DNA of 64,000 nt from a virus. Made by a program: the position numbers and the translations under genes. The DNA lies in the IMG/VR virus record IMGVR_UViG_3300043403_000102, positions 18,089 through 82,088 of that record, one strand, 5' to 3'. The notes below the pieces were generated by a model, which saw only the letters and a list, made by a program, of their open reading frames with translations, was not told the origin of the DNA and did no database searches. Numbering within the stretch: position 1 is the first letter of the stretch; each line of letters opens with the position of its first letter. Below are positions 54,174 to 63,474 of the stretch, in pieces.

Positions 54174-54545
54174 TCAGCCTGCGACGCCTATTTCGCCTTC
54201 CATCTGGATCACCAGAGCGAGGGTCGTACCCGCACCACCGACGAGGAAGTCCGCGGCATCGAAGCGCATGATGCCGTTCCAGTCCACGAACGAGTTGGCC
54301 GGGACCGACGTGGCGATGCCCACAACTTCGGTGCCCGCTGCGTTGGCACCCGTGGCGCCCTTGTAGAGCGAGAACGTGGCCGCGGTGCCCGTCTTGTTGA
54401 TGATGCGGATGTGTCGCAGCACGATGTACTGAGAGCTGGAACCCGCATTCACGCCGCCCGTTGCCGTCGGAGGGTTGAGGATGTTGGTGGTGAGCGTCGT
54501 GGACAACGCCACCGGGCCGGAGTTGAAAACCTTGTTCTGCGCCAT
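54174..54545 (-). CDS. small virion protein, tail-fibre or decoration type
   Basis: 123 residues, beta-rich with Ala/Gly/Thr repeats (VALSTTLTTNILNPP; FSLYKGATGANAAGTEVVG). A GAACGAAAGGGATC leader precedes the ATG. It lies at the end of the tail-fibre cluster and may be a fibre cap or decoration protein. No family is certain. Confidence 0.55.
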   Translation of the reverse strand: MAQNKVFNSGPVALSTTLTTNILNPPTATGGVNAGSSSQYIVLRHIRIINKTGTAATFSLYKGATGANAAGTEVVGIATSVPANSFVDWNGIMRFDAADFLVGGAGTTLALVIQMEGEIGVAG

Positions 54546-54573
54546 CTGATGATCCCTTTCGTTCGTTTCTTTT

Positions 54574-55632
54574 TTACTTGTCGAAAATGTCTATGCGCTT
54601 GCCGTTGCTGCCCGCTGTACCCGCAGCCCCGGTACCCGTGCCCGTGCCGCCCGTGCCACCTGAAAGCACGACGGTTCCGTTTTCGGTGAGGGTTTGGGTG
54701 ATGAAGCTGAGCAGCCCGCCGCCTCCGCCTCCCCCGCCGCCTGAGTTACCGCTGACGGCATTGCCGCCGTTCCCTCCGGCCACGCTGATGATGGATCCCG
54801 GGGCCATGAAGATCTTGGGCGAGCACAGCACCATGTGGCCACCTCCGGCGCCCCCGCCGCCTCCAAGGTTCGTTCCGCCGTTTCCCCCACCAGCACCACC
54901 ACCCGCCCCGCCTTGAAAGAAGGCCGCGCCTCCTGAGGCCGAACGATCGTCGTCTACGCCAGCCAGCAAGGACTCGGTTCGACGTGGGCGCACGCGCTGA
55001 TTTGATGGCCCTCGTGTATTCCCGCCAGCACCAGCAGCTGTGGCCCCAGCGCCGCCAGCCCCGCCATCACCACCGATGCCCGGGGTGTTGTTGTTGTTCC
55101 AGCCACTGCCTGCTGCCCCTGCCGCGTTCGTACCCGTTGCCCCTGCGGCACCTTGCCCGAGGGGGCCATTGGTGGCGTTCGTTCCCGCCGTGGCCCCGCT
55201 GGCGTTGCCGCCGACACAGGACAGTGTGCCAAAGATCTTGATCGCCTTGCGGGCGATGACCCTGAACCCGTCGGTCTTGACGGTGACTCCGGCATCGACG
55301 ATAAACTTGTCCGGGTAGACGTCCTGCGTGAGCGTTTGAACTGCCCCGCCACCGATGCTGAACTGAAGGTCGCCGTCTTTGCCGTCCCCGTACAGCGTCT
55401 GGTTACCAGGACCTGCTGCCGTGGCTGCGGCGTCAGCAGCCGCATTGTCCACGGCGGCGATCTCAGCGGCGCTCATCATCGACAGCGTGTCGCCGGTCAG
55501 CTTCCAATACTTACTCGGCCCAGTTAGACCAGTGACAACGGGGTTGATTAGGTACGGAGGATCTGTGAAGTCTGGCGTGTTGACGCTGACTTGGTAATCC
55601 GCTGTGTTCGTTCGATTTATTACGCTGCCCAT
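54574..55632 (-). CDS. glycine-rich tail-tip adhesin
   Basis: 352 residues. The N-terminal 60 residues resemble an attachment segment. From about 170 to 330 it is dominated by glycine, with repeats such as GGAGGGAGGGNGG and GNSGGGGGGGGG separated by short hydrophobic or variable segments. Poly-glycine helices of this type occur in gp38-like tip adhesins that determine receptor choice. The segment between the glycine blocks (HMVLCSPKIFMAPG) would be the packed core. Function by analogy. Confidence 0.65.
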   Translation of the reverse strand: MGSVINRTNTADYQVSVNTPDFTDPPYLINPVVTGLTGPSKYWKLTGDTLSMMSAAEIAAVDNAAADAAATAAGPGNQTLYGDGKDGDLQFSIGGGAVQTLTQDVYPDKFIVDAGVTVKTDGFRVIARKAIKIFGTLSCVGGNASGATAGTNATNGPLGQGAAGATGTNAAGAAGSGWNNNNTPGIGGDGGAGGAGATAAGAGGNTRGPSNQRVRPRRTESLLAGVDDDRSASGGAAFFQGGAGGGAGGGNGGTNLGGGGGAGGGHMVLCSPKIFMAPGSIISVAGGNGGNAVSGNSGGGGGGGGGLLSFITQTLTENGTVVLSGGTGGTGTGTGAAGTAGSNGKRIDIFDK

Positions 55633-55639
55633 TTTTCAC

Positions 55640-56374
55640 CTATCCAGCAAGCTGCCCTGGGATACCAGTACACCTTGGAGCTGCGATGCGCATCGCACCG
55701 TACGCTGGCGATCCAACGAAGTTTGAGATCGTGCTCGACCCGAAATTGCTTGTATCCCTCACAGCGGTCGCAACCACACCAGGTGCGGCTTCGTTGAGGG
55801 CATACGAGTAATTCAACCCTCCGATAATGTTGTCGCCACCCGTAGCGATACACAGAAGCTCGGCAGCGGTGAGCGCACGGTCATAAATGCGTACGTCCTC
55901 GACTTCCCCAGTCCACGGATCGAACGATATGGCGGGCTCGGTCGCGTTGTTGTTCCCACCGATGTAAAGCGGATACGTGCAAGTCTCCAAGGACAGCGTG
56001 CTGGCGGTGCTCCCCACGTTCACCCCGTCCACGTAGCAAATTAGGTTCGCCCCGTCGTAGGTAAGGGCGACGTGATACCAAGTCGAGTAGTTCAACACGG
56101 TCGACCCTGTGACCTCGACGTTCGAGCCAGAGCTGACAGAAATGATCACCTGGCCATTGTATGTGCTGCCGCCGAGGTCATTCCCGCCAACCCAGAGCCA
56201 GTCCCGTGCGGGGTTCACACTAGATGCACGCGAGAACGCGGGGACCTTTTGCGCCGTAAATGCCGTGGCATACAGACGGCAGCAACACGTCATGTTGGTC
56301 GTGAAACTGAGATGATTGGGGTTCGACAGATAGCAGTACGCCAGCGGCGAGTTCCCGGTGAAAATCAGGCTCAT
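55640..56374 (-). CDS. LamG/concanavalin-like lectin-domain tail protein
   Basis: 244 residues from ATG 56374, overlapping the collagen-like gene stop (ATGA). Residues about 60-200 follow the LamG sandwich: [27 protein letters not shown], then YPLYIGGNN and [18 protein letters not shown]. Such domains bind carbohydrate or other ligands on the surface of virions. It lies between two fibre genes. Confidence 0.75.
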   Translation of the reverse strand: MSLIFTGNSPLAYCYLSNPNHLSFTTNMTCCCRLYATAFTAQKVPAFSRASSVNPARDWLWVGGNDLGGSTYNGQVIISVSSGSNVEVTGSTVLNYSTWYHVALTYDGANLICYVDGVNVGSTASTLSLETCTYPLYIGGNNNATEPAISFDPWTGEVEDVRIYDRALTAAELLCIATGGDNIIGGLNYSYALNEAAPGVVATAVRDTSNFGSSTISNFVGSPAYGAMRIAAPRCTGIPGQLAG

Positions 56375-57291
56375 GAGTAGAAGACCTCCAGCAGCCACAC
56401 GGTGCGATCTCCGACGAGCTTGGTCCCAGCCCCAGGAGCAACCGTCGTGATCTCGACCTTGTAATTCGTGTCGGCCGCCCACGCGGGCGAGAACGACGAC
56501 AGCGCATAAGTCTGAGAGAATATCTGCCAGTTGGTGTTCAGGTTCGCCATCGAGATGTCCGTCAGCGTTCGGCTGCTGGCGGCCGGGGGTGCTGCGTTGT
56601 TCGTGATCGCCTGCCAGTACAACTTGAACGCAAACGTCCTCGTGGCGGGAGGGGCCGTCTGCGCACGCAAGGTCCAGCGGAACGTGACGGTCGAGACCGC
56701 AGGAGGGATCACCAACGTCAGTCCACGACCTTCTTCCGTGGTGTCGTCGTAACGAACCACAGGGAAGTTTGTGTTCAGCGTGTCCATCGACGACGGTGCC
56801 AGCGCGTTCACCGGCCAGCCTGCGTTGATGGGCTCCTCGGTGTACGCCATCACGAACGACTGCTTATACGCATAGATCGCCGCAGGACCCGGAGGACCCG
56901 GAGGTCCTATGTCGCCGTCCTGACCGTCAATTCCTGCGGTCCCCGGGGCACCTGTGAGCCCCGTCAGTCCGGTGAACCCCGGGGGTCCGGGAGGTCCGGG
57001 GTCACCCATGTCTCCGTCGTATCCGGGAATTCCGGTAACACCCTGCGGTCCCGTTGCGCCTGTGGCTCCCGTTGCGCCTACTGGGCCAGCAGGCCCCGGG
57101 GGGCCGTCATCGCCCGTCTGGCCTTCGATACCGACAGGTCCAGAAGGGCCCGTTGGACCCGTGCCCACGAATGTCACCACACCGAGGTCGTCGATGTAAT
57201 AAATACCGTTCGCCTTGGCGTAAAACGTGACTCGATTCAGCGCCGGGGCGGGCGGGTCTACGCCCTGCTCAACCAGTGTGATTTTGCTCAT
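56371..57291 (-). CDS. collagen-like tail fibre
   Basis: 306 residues. The N-terminus is followed by a Gly-X-Y repeat of about 100 residues ([16 protein letters not shown]...; GPPGPPG). A C-terminal beta-rich head follows, including [24 protein letters not shown]. Collagen-like stalks in phage fibres form trimeric rods with a binding head. The length of the repeat probably varies by recombination. Confidence 0.8.
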   Translation of the reverse strand: MSKITLVEQGVDPPAPALNRVTFYAKANGIYYIDDLGVVTFVGTGPTGPSGPVGIEGQTGDDGPPGPAGPVGATGATGATGPQGVTGIPGYDGDMGDPGPPGPPGFTGLTGLTGAPGTAGIDGQDGDIGPPGPPGPAAIYAYKQSFVMAYTEEPINAGWPVNALAPSSMDTLNTNFPVVRYDDTTEEGRGLTLVIPPAVSTVTFRWTLRAQTAPPATRTFAFKLYWQAITNNAAPPAASSRTLTDISMANLNTNWQIFSQTYALSSFSPAWAADTNYKVEITTVAPGAGTKLVGDRTVWLLEVFYS

Positions 57292-57569
57292 AAGGTCAGC
57301 ATCTCCCCGGTGTCCTCAACTGTAATTTCTACTCCGTCAGCCACCACCACATCGTGGGTCATCCACGTGATGTCGGCGGGCACGGCAAGGGCGAAGGGTA
57401 GGGTATTGCGTACGAACGAATCCCGGTAATTGAACTGGCCGTAGGAGTCCTTGCTCTGATACCCGCCTTGCGAGTAGTTCAGGACTCCGACGGTAGTTGG
57501 GACAGCGGTCGCCGTCGCGTCGAGGGGAAGTTCCTCGACGTCTCGTTGGAATTTATCGACGGCGGCCAT
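57288..57569 (-). CDS. tail-fibre-associated protein, 93 aa
   Basis: [19 protein letters not shown]..., a short N-terminus like that of the gene at 57579 (MAAIDELQRQL), then a beta part ([33 protein letters not shown]). Coupled by four bases to the collagen fibre. It could be a stalk or linker protein. Confidence 0.55.
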   Translation of the reverse strand: MAAVDKFQRDVEELPLDATATAVPTTVGVLNYSQGGYQSKDSYGQFNYRDSFVRNTLPFALAVPADITWMTHDVVVADGVEITVEDTGEMLTL

Positions 57570-57578
57570 TCAGTTCAC

Positions 57579-58268
57579 TTAGCCGATGGCAAGTTGGAAG
57601 CCGCGGATTGTGGCTTTGTTTCCGCCAGCACTTGCCACAGCAGTGATTTGAACGAGCTGCTGGCCACCCGGGTTCGTGAAGGCCGCTCCCAGGTTGGTCT
57701 GCTTCTCAAACGTCGTAGACGTTGTGGTGCAGGTCGCGCGGAGGGTACCGCCTGTCGTAGCGCCAGGAGCGGTCGCTCCTGTGTAGAGCTTGAAGGTTCC
57801 CGTGGCCGCGCTGATCTTAACGATGGCAGAGAGACGCGCCTGGATGTTTCCGACTGCCCCAGCGTCGTCAAAGTTGATGTTGTATTCGGCCACGATGAAC
57901 TCGGTGGTCCCTACGACCGAGGTCTGTTGGTCGCTGCCGAGGGTGATCTTGTTGACCGACCCACCGGACGCCGCAACCGTGATGGCGTTGCCCGCTTGGG
58001 AAAGCGTGATGCCCGAGCCAGAGACGAGCTGAACGTCTCCGTAGAGGTTCGCCGCTGCGTCCGCATGCAGCGAGTGAACCGCTTGGTGGACGTGGTCCGC
58101 AGGAGACGCCACAAGACTGGCTCCCGCCGAGGCCGCCGCCGCCGGGTTCGACGGTGCCGTGGTGTTGTCGGTGTACGTGGCATCGAGGGCGGTTGTCGGG
58201 GTGCCGAGGTTCGAGATCCGAAAGGACTCGGCACTTAGTTGTCGTTGCAGTTCGTCAATGGCGGCCAT
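57579..58268 (-). CDS. tail-fibre protein with AEYNINF segment, 229 aa
   Basis: MAAIDELQRQLSAESFRIS..., Ala/Thr-rich, with a repeat-like centre (GVTLS-type turns; SGSGITLSQAGNAITVAASGGSV) and a C-terminal domain (AVGNIQARLSAIVKIS; FEKQTNLGAAFTNPGGQQLVQI). The C-terminal domain resembles that of the gene at 58305. Likely a virion fibre component. Confidence 0.6.
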   Translation of the reverse strand: MAAIDELQRQLSAESFRISNLGTPTTALDATYTDNTTAPSNPAAAASAGASLVASPADHVHQAVHSLHADAAANLYGDVQLVSGSGITLSQAGNAITVAASGGSVNKITLGSDQQTSVVGTTEFIVAEYNINFDDAGAVGNIQARLSAIVKISAATGTFKLYTGATAPGATTGGTLRATCTTTSTTFEKQTNLGAAFTNPGGQQLVQITAVASAGGNKATIRGFQLAIG

Positions 58269-58304
58269 GTCTGGCTCCTAAATCTTGTAAGGGGGTGGGG
58301 ACGG

Positions 58305-58745
58305 TCAGGTGAAGAGTATCTCATAAGCGCGTAGCCGTGCGCGCTCGCCCGTGGTCGCGGTGATCGTGAGCTTGACGAGACGCGGGGCGGCAGGGTTCGC
58401 GAAGGCAGACCCAATCACCTGGTCTGGTATCGAGGGGAACGCCGCGTTGGTTGTCGACAGCAAGGCGACCACCGCGCCGTCGGCTACCCCCGAGGTTCCC
58501 CCGACCCTCACCCGATAGTCCCCAGAGCCCGCCGTTTGCATCGTGAGGGCCGTTAGGCGCGGTGTGAGGGTAAGTGCCGTCAGGACCGAGAAGTCCACGC
58601 TGGCCTCCATACAGAGCATCTCCGAGGCCCCGAGGCTGGACTTCTGCGTCTCGGCTTCCACCAGGAGGATGGACGCCGCCGAGGGTGGCGTGGGCGGAAC
58701 AGGGGTCGCGCCCGACTCCACGCGCGTGTAGTGGACGCGTGGCAA
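58305..58745 (-). CDS. tail-fibre-associated protein, 146 aa
   Basis: MPRVHYTRVESGATPVPP..., then ETQKSSLGASEMLCMEA and PRLTALTMQTAGSGDYRVRVGG. Its C-terminal part has IGSAFANPAAPRLVKLTITATTG, comparable with AAFTNPGGQQLVQITAVA in the neighbouring gene, so a duplicated fibre domain is likely. Confidence 0.6.
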   Translation of the reverse strand: MPRVHYTRVESGATPVPPTPPSAASILLVEAETQKSSLGASEMLCMEASVDFSVLTALTLTPRLTALTMQTAGSGDYRVRVGGTSGVADGAVVALLSTTNAAFPSIPDQVIGSAFANPAAPRLVKLTITATTGERARLRAYEILFT

Positions 58746-59144
58746 TCAGATCTCCATCATCCGTATGGTCACGCTGACCGCAGCGCCGATGGTGTAAATC
58801 GCCTGAATCTGCACGTAACAGGTCGCGGGCTTGATGTTCCGCGTCTCGTAGGCGTCAAGGTGCGCGGCCTTCAGCACAGGCAGTGCGTTGGTCCATATCA
58901 AGCTTTGCTCGTCGAGGAACCAGGTCTGCCAGTCTGCGGCAGCCCCGTAGACCCCCGAACCGCCCGCGTCCCTGAAGTCAAGAAACACGGTGTTCCCCTG
59001 GGTGGCCCCCGCCAGGCCGCCGTAAGGCGGGCGATCCTTCAGAACGAAGCGATCTTCTGCCGAGGGGGATACCAGGTTTGGATCGGGGTCGGGCGTGAAC
59101 CCCCCGAGCAGCTTGATGCGAGAGTGCTGGAATTGAACGCCCAC
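58746..59144 (-). CDS. tail-fibre-associated protein, 132 aa
   Basis: MGVQFQHSRIKLLGGFTPDPD..., with TVFLDFRDAGGSGVYG, WFLDEQSLIWTN and CYVQIQAIYTIGAAVSVTIRMMEI. Beta-rich, probably a fibre base or decoration protein. Function unknown. Confidence 0.5.
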   Translation of the reverse strand: MGVQFQHSRIKLLGGFTPDPDPNLVSPSAEDRFVLKDRPPYGGLAGATQGNTVFLDFRDAGGSGVYGAAADWQTWFLDEQSLIWTNALPVLKAAHLDAYETRNIKPATCYVQIQAIYTIGAAVSVTIRMMEI

Positions 59145-59159
59145 GATGACCTCACTCTA

Positions 59160-60317
59160 TCAGGTTCGGGTCTGTTCCAAAAACAGCCCGTGCGCGATGG
59201 CCATGTCAGGAGCCAGGTCGACGTCGGCGAATCGGATCATCCCGTCCTTGTGAATGCCGCGCCGAAGGATTGCCCCTTTGGACAGCCCTATCGGTAGGAG
59301 ATCTCCAGACAGGGGCTCACGTCGAAGCTCGCCTCTTGTCTTGAAGCCCCCGATGCCGTCCAGCTCCTGTCCCTCGAACAGAGTCTGCTTTGCTACCGTG
59401 ATGGTCCGGCCTGCCGGTGGCCCAAATAGGGGGCCGGGGATCTGAGCGGGCAGATAGATCGCCTCGGCCACGGACACGGGGACCTCGAAGTGACAGCCAT
59501 GAAAGGTGCGGTGAACGTATCGCATGGGTCCGGGAGGTCCTCCGCCGAGCTTGTAATGCGTGGCCAAAGCGCCCTCCGAGTCGTCCCGATCTCGAATCAG
59601 CATCCCCACGCCACCCCCAAAGTCTCCCCCCAAGGTGTACGCCAGGAAGCTCGTGTCGCCGCGCACGGCATAAGACAAGTCCCTCGCCGCGGTCGCCAGC
59701 GTGCTCGGTACACCCTGCATCCCTGGGATCGTAGGCAGGTACCCGGTGCAGTTCGCCACCACGTTCTGCTCAAGTTGCATCTTGGTTCCGTCGGCAAACG
59801 AGCACAGCATCTGAGGCCGCGTCCCCGCTGCCTTTGAAACCCACTCCTCCATGTCGCGCGGGGTCTTCGCGTGGTCCAGGAACCCCTTACAGGTGATGAG
59901 CCCCACAACGTCCCAGCCATAAAGCTGCGCCTCGGCGTACATGCGCAGCATGCACCCGGGCTGGTCTCCGTCGGTCACCCCGTAAACCGTACCCGCCTGC
60001 CGCGCCCGATTGGCCAGGGCAGGCCCGACGGTCGCGTCTGTCTCGGCCGAGAAAGACAGGAAGGGGATCCCCTTGGCGATGGCTGCGAGGGCCGCAGTTG
60101 TGCCCCGTGCGACGTCCCCCGAGGCATCTACCACGACGTCCACCCCCTCGGTCACGACACTTGGCCGTGCGTGCCGCGACACCAGGCGGCTGACCGTCAT
60201 GCCTCGCGTGTTGTCGAGGCGCTTGGCGATTGCCGTGCCCATGACCCCCGTTCCCAAGATCCCCACCTTGATCGGGCTTACCCGGTCAGCCAAGACGCGC
60301 ATCAGGTACCCGCTCAT
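59160..60317 (-). CDS. NAD(P)-dependent oxidoreductase with SAF-like C-terminus
   Basis: 385 residues. The Rossmann start is IKVGILGTGVMGTAIAKRLD, then VDVVVDASGDVARGTTAALAAIAKGIPFLSF. A central catalytic-type region is followed by a C-terminal SAF-like part (LPAQIPGPLFGPPAGRTITVAKQ; GKT-type turn). It resembles homoserine-dehydrogenase-like/SAF oxidoreductases that act in amino-acid or surface-sugar synthesis. A gene of this kind in a tail-fibre cluster is unusual; with the divergent glycosyltransferase next to it, it may supply a modification of virion or host glycans. Confidence 0.7.
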   Translation of the reverse strand: MSGYLMRVLADRVSPIKVGILGTGVMGTAIAKRLDNTRGMTVSRLVSRHARPSVVTEGVDVVVDASGDVARGTTAALAAIAKGIPFLSFSAETDATVGPALANRARQAGTVYGVTDGDQPGCMLRMYAEAQLYGWDVVGLITCKGFLDHAKTPRDMEEWVSKAAGTRPQMLCSFADGTKMQLEQNVVANCTGYLPTIPGMQGVPSTLATAARDLSYAVRGDTSFLAYTLGGDFGGGVGMLIRDRDDSEGALATHYKLGGGPPGPMRYVHRTFHGCHFEVPVSVAEAIYLPAQIPGPLFGPPAGRTITVAKQTLFEGQELDGIGGFKTRGELRREPLSGDLLPIGLSKGAILRRGIHKDGMIRFADVDLAPDMAIAHGLFLEQTRT

Positions 60318-60320
60318 GGG

Positions 60321-60331
60321 CTAGAGTCTAG
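60321..60331. promoter_or_regulatory. palindrome between divergent genes
   Basis: CTAGAGTCTAG is an 11-base perfect palindrome in the 17 bases between the start codons of the oxidoreductase (60317, minus) and glycosyltransferase (60335, plus). Neither gene has an obvious ribosome site. It could be a shared operator or a mirror of very short leaders. Confidence 0.45.
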
Positions 60332-60334
60332 ACC

Positions 60335-61039
60335 ATGCGCGACGTGGTTTCTGTCTTGACGTGCCCCTTTTGGCACACGCCGAACCCAGTTGAGGTCCCC
60401 GCTCAACTTATGGCAACCCTCACGCAGCTCGACCTCGCAGGGGCTGACAAGGCGCACGTCAAGATAGTCTTCTGTGACGGGCCGTTTCCCTTCGACGAGA
60501 TCCGAACGTCTACGAGCTCACGAACTTGGCGTGTTGTCGCACGAGACACTGGGCCATCAGGAAGCGTGTCGGCGTTCTGGTGGGTCTTCGAGCACGCCCT
60601 CAAGTTGGAGTGCGATCGCCTGCTTTTTTTCGAGGATGACGTGTTCGTCTGCAAGGGAACCGTCAAACGAATGCAAGCCATTGGCGTGCCCGATGGCGCG
60701 GCAATGATCCGGTATTACGATTCGGTCGAGTGGCCACGGGGAACACCGCCAGGTCTTTATCGCAGCCCTGGTATCGGTCGACATCCCCTAGGGCTAATCG
60801 GAATGCAGGGCGTGGTCATTCCGAGAGACACCCTTGCGCTGCTGTATTTTACAAGCGCTGCGAGTCCAGAAAGTATCAGGCCCGCCGACATCGTGTTGAG
60901 CGAGGTTCTTCACGCCCACGGAAGGCATGTGCTGACACACCTGCCTTCCCTCGTTCAGCACGAGGGAGTCATAAGCAGATCAGGGGCGGGTCCTCACCAG
61001 GCCCCCAACTTCGCAGGGTACAACTACGACGCTGGCTAA
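60335..61039 (+). CDS. glycosyltransferase, GT-A type
   Basis: 234 residues on the plus strand, the only clear gene in this orientation. The pattern fits a small GT-A enzyme: VVSVLTCPFWHTPN, LLFFEDDVFV (a DxD-like acidic motif) and SLVQHEGVI near the end. The lack of a membrane segment suggests a cytosolic enzyme acting on proteins or nucleotide-linked sugars. The DNA sequence is less GC-rich than its neighbours, with AT-rich codons (TTTTTTTCGAGGA...), which suggests recent acquisition. It ends by overlapping the convergent fibre gene by four bases. Confidence 0.75.
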   Translation: MRDVVSVLTCPFWHTPNPVEVPAQLMATLTQLDLAGADKAHVKIVFCDGPFPFDEIRTSTSSRTWRVVARDTGPSGSVSAFWWVFEHALKLECDRLLFFEDDVFVCKGTVKRMQAIGVPDGAAMIRYYDSVEWPRGTPPGLYRSPGIGRHPLGLIGMQGVVIPRDTLALLYFTSAASPESIRPADIVLSEVLHAHGRHVLTHLPSLVQHEGVISRSGAGPHQAPNFAGYNYDAG

Positions 61040-62085
61040 GCGAGAATCGGACAGACCGGCGCGGGGCTGTTCGCCGTCGTGGGGGCGGCGTCACCGGCGG
61101 ACAGCAGGGAGATGTCGATCCAAGTGATCGACCCCGCGCAGAATGGGACCACCGGAAGGTTCCCGTCTTCGGTGTAGACACTGTTAAACACGGCGGCCGT
61201 GTCGTACATGGACACGTAATAGACCCCCACCTTGGTCAATGTGGAGGGGGACGAGAACGTCGCGGTGTTCACCCCCGCAGCCGCCGTGACGTTGACGGAG
61301 TTGACCAACGACCCGCCCGAGTCCCAGATCGCCGCTTTGATGGTGTTGCCGACACTGAAGCTGCCGGGAACAAACTTGACCCCCGTGCAAGAGACGTCGT
61401 CGGCCCCTACCTGGAACTTTGCTCCCGTGGTCGCATCGGCGAATCCGAAGGCCGCCCCCAACACGGAAGCTCGGATCGCGGGGCTCACAAAGATTTGAGG
61501 GCCCCCGCCTCCCCCGCCGCCCGCCGCCACGATCTCAAGGGTTTCATTCGCCCCCGGATTGAGCGTGTTCAACGTGATGTTGCTACCCGCTACGATCTTG
61601 GACGTCAAGAACCCTGGCGTGGTGTCGTTGGTCGTGACCTTGACCGTGAACGCGTCGCTGCCCCCACCGCCAGACCCAGGAGGTCCCGGGGGCCCGATAT
61701 CCCCCGGTGGTCCCTGTTCCCCGTCTGCTCCCGGGGGCCCTTGAGGGCCAGCCAGTGCGGTGACCGATATGCCAACAAGTGTGCTGCCAACCCGCTTGAG
61801 TACCTGCCCGTCAGCCACAGCACCGATGGTGAGCTTCGTGGGCCCGCTCGTCTCGTGGACCGCAGCGACTTCGGGGTTTGGATAAGTGGCTGCGAGGTCG
61901 CCGCTAGCCGCCCCCGAAGGGGCACCGCCTCCGGTGCTAGGCGGCGTGGTCCAGTCCGTAACCAGGGCACCAGTCTTTTGATATAGCGCCCCGTTGTAGC
62001 GGACGACCGTTCCGAGGACAGCAGTGTATCCGGTCGTGGTTGGGTCTGAGGGAACTTCGACGTATGCGCCCTGAATCGTTGACAT
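61036..62085 (-). CDS. collagen-like tail fibre with beta-rich head
   Basis: 349 residues. An N-terminal part with VRYNGALYQKTGALVTDW leads to a short Gly-X-Y segment ([25 protein letters not shown]) and a Gly-rich linker. The C-terminal head of about 170 residues has ASVLGAAFGFADATTG and GVKFVPGSFSVGNTIKAAIW. It ends convergent with the glycosyltransferase gene. The modular layout matches the fibre at 56371. Confidence 0.75.
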   Translation of the reverse strand: MSTIQGAYVEVPSDPTTTGYTAVLGTVVRYNGALYQKTGALVTDWTTPPSTGGGAPSGAASGDLAATYPNPEVAAVHETSGPTKLTIGAVADGQVLKRVGSTLVGISVTALAGPQGPPGADGEQGPPGDIGPPGPPGSGGGGSDAFTVKVTTNDTTPGFLTSKIVAGSNITLNTLNPGANETLEIVAAGGGGGGGPQIFVSPAIRASVLGAAFGFADATTGAKFQVGADDVSCTGVKFVPGSFSVGNTIKAAIWDSGGSLVNSVNVTAAAGVNTATFSSPSTLTKVGVYYVSMYDTAAVFNSVYTEDGNLPVVPFCAGSITWIDISLLSAGDAAPTTANSPAPVCPILA

Positions 62086-62097
62086 GATCTAAAGTCC

Positions 62098-63462
62098 TTA
62101 TGGCGTCAGGGGATTGAGAAGGCCGGTGACTTTGGCGGTGCAGGCCCAGTTCATTCCGACGGCTCCCGCACCCTTCACCTGTATCGCGATCTGAGTGTTG
62201 CTGAGGAAGGTCAACCTCACATCTGCGTTCACGTTACCCTGATAGGTGAGGTCGTTCGTGGTGGCCAGAAGCTGCCCGGAGTTTCCCGGGGCTGTGAACG
62301 CCACGCCCCACGTTCGCTTGAAGAACGAAGCGAGGTTGGCATTGGGATCGTTCCCGAAGGGGATCGTGGTGTCAAACAGCGGAGCCGCCACGAACGTCGC
62401 TTCAATGATGCCGGTCCACCTGAAAGGTAGGTCATCGACGGGGAACACACCGACCCCACGGAAGTCCAGAAGCAGGATCGTGGTGTACGTGTTGGAGTTG
62501 TAGAGGGTGACGTTGTCCCCGTTGAACTCCTCGGTGTACGGCACGTCGAAGTTGGGCCGCAGCAGAATCTTTACGAGACCGCCGCCGTAGTGAACCCAAT
62601 TCACGTTGTCGATACGCTCGCCAATGACCATCATGCGGCGACCGATCGGGGGACGGAAGACCCCGCGCGTCCCGTCGAAACTTAGGTAGACCTTGTGACC
62701 TGGGCCGTCGAGGAGCGCGTCAGCCTGCGACCCGTACCCGATAACGAACACTGTGGCCAGTCCCCCGATGGTGACGAGCCCTGAGGACCCCGGAGCAATA
62801 GACGCCTGAGTGACCCCGATGCCACGTTCCGCCGACAACGTCGGGAGCCCAACGAGAAAGCCCCCGTTGCCAGAGGCATTGACGGTGTTGAAATGAACAA
62901 TCCGATTTGCAGGGACCGTGACCAATGAGTCATTCCGCAGCGTGATTTCTAGGTGGTCCGCAGGCCCAGGGGGAGGCGGTGTACCACCTGCCGCCACGAG
63001 CCGGAACCAACGGTTGATCATCTTGGCGTATCCCTGCTGAACGAGGGGGTCCGCGGTGTCTTGGTTGACCTCGTACCCGGCAAGGATCCGAAGCGGCAGA
63101 CCGTCAGGGGTGACCGCGATGTTCAGCCGCACCAACATCGCTGAGATCCGGGTCTCAGTCGGCGTGTTCTCGTTCAGCGTGCATTGAACGAGATACGACC
63201 CATCAAGGTAGACGGGCGGGGCGTCGGTATCCACCACGAAGCTCCCAGTGGCTCCCGTCCCCAGAGAGCACGGCTCGGGCCCGGAGCCTCCGGCCAACGA
63301 TCCCTCGGGGCGTCCAATGATCTCCCAACGGAACGTGCTCACGCCCGCGGACGACGTGAGCGAGCACAGGATCGTGTCCCCTTGGACAAGATCCTCGCGA
63401 TACCCATCGATTGGGGTCCCGCCGTTGCGGAGGCTGTGAATCTGGACGCCTTCAAAAGCCAT
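62098..63462 (-). CDS. large tail protein, fibre or baseplate type
   Basis: 454 residues, beta-rich throughout. Recognisable stretches include TFRWEIIGRPEGSL, YLVQCTLNENTPTETRISAML, a Pro-rich linker at about 160 (GGTPPPPGP), and the C-terminal half FRWTGIIEATFVAAP and LTYQGNVNADVRLTFLS. The Pro linker separates two domains. It lies at the start of the fibre cluster, so it may join the fibres to the tail. Family not recognised. Confidence 0.65.
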   Translation of the reverse strand: MAFEGVQIHSLRNGGTPIDGYREDLVQGDTILCSLTSSAGVSTFRWEIIGRPEGSLAGGSGPEPCSLGTGATGSFVVDTDAPPVYLDGSYLVQCTLNENTPTETRISAMLVRLNIAVTPDGLPLRILAGYEVNQDTADPLVQQGYAKMINRWFRLVAAGGTPPPPGPADHLEITLRNDSLVTVPANRIVHFNTVNASGNGGFLVGLPTLSAERGIGVTQASIAPGSSGLVTIGGLATVFVIGYGSQADALLDGPGHKVYLSFDGTRGVFRPPIGRRMMVIGERIDNVNWVHYGGGLVKILLRPNFDVPYTEEFNGDNVTLYNSNTYTTILLLDFRGVGVFPVDDLPFRWTGIIEATFVAAPLFDTTIPFGNDPNANLASFFKRTWGVAFTAPGNSGQLLATTNDLTYQGNVNADVRLTFLSNTQIAIQVKGAGAVGMNWACTAKVTGLLNPLTP

Positions 63463-63474
63463 GCGTGGTCCCTC

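Noticed and set aside
56880-57170. Repeats in the collagen-like gene as a CRISPR or tandem repeat array
   Set aside because: The period is nine bases coding for Gly-X-Y, without spacers of constant length; it is protein-coding.
60730-61986. 418-codon plus-strand frame overlapping the glycosyltransferase and fibre genes
   Set aside because: It runs in another frame across a recognisable plus-strand gene and antisense to a fibre gene. Its composition is Arg/Gly-rich without any motif.
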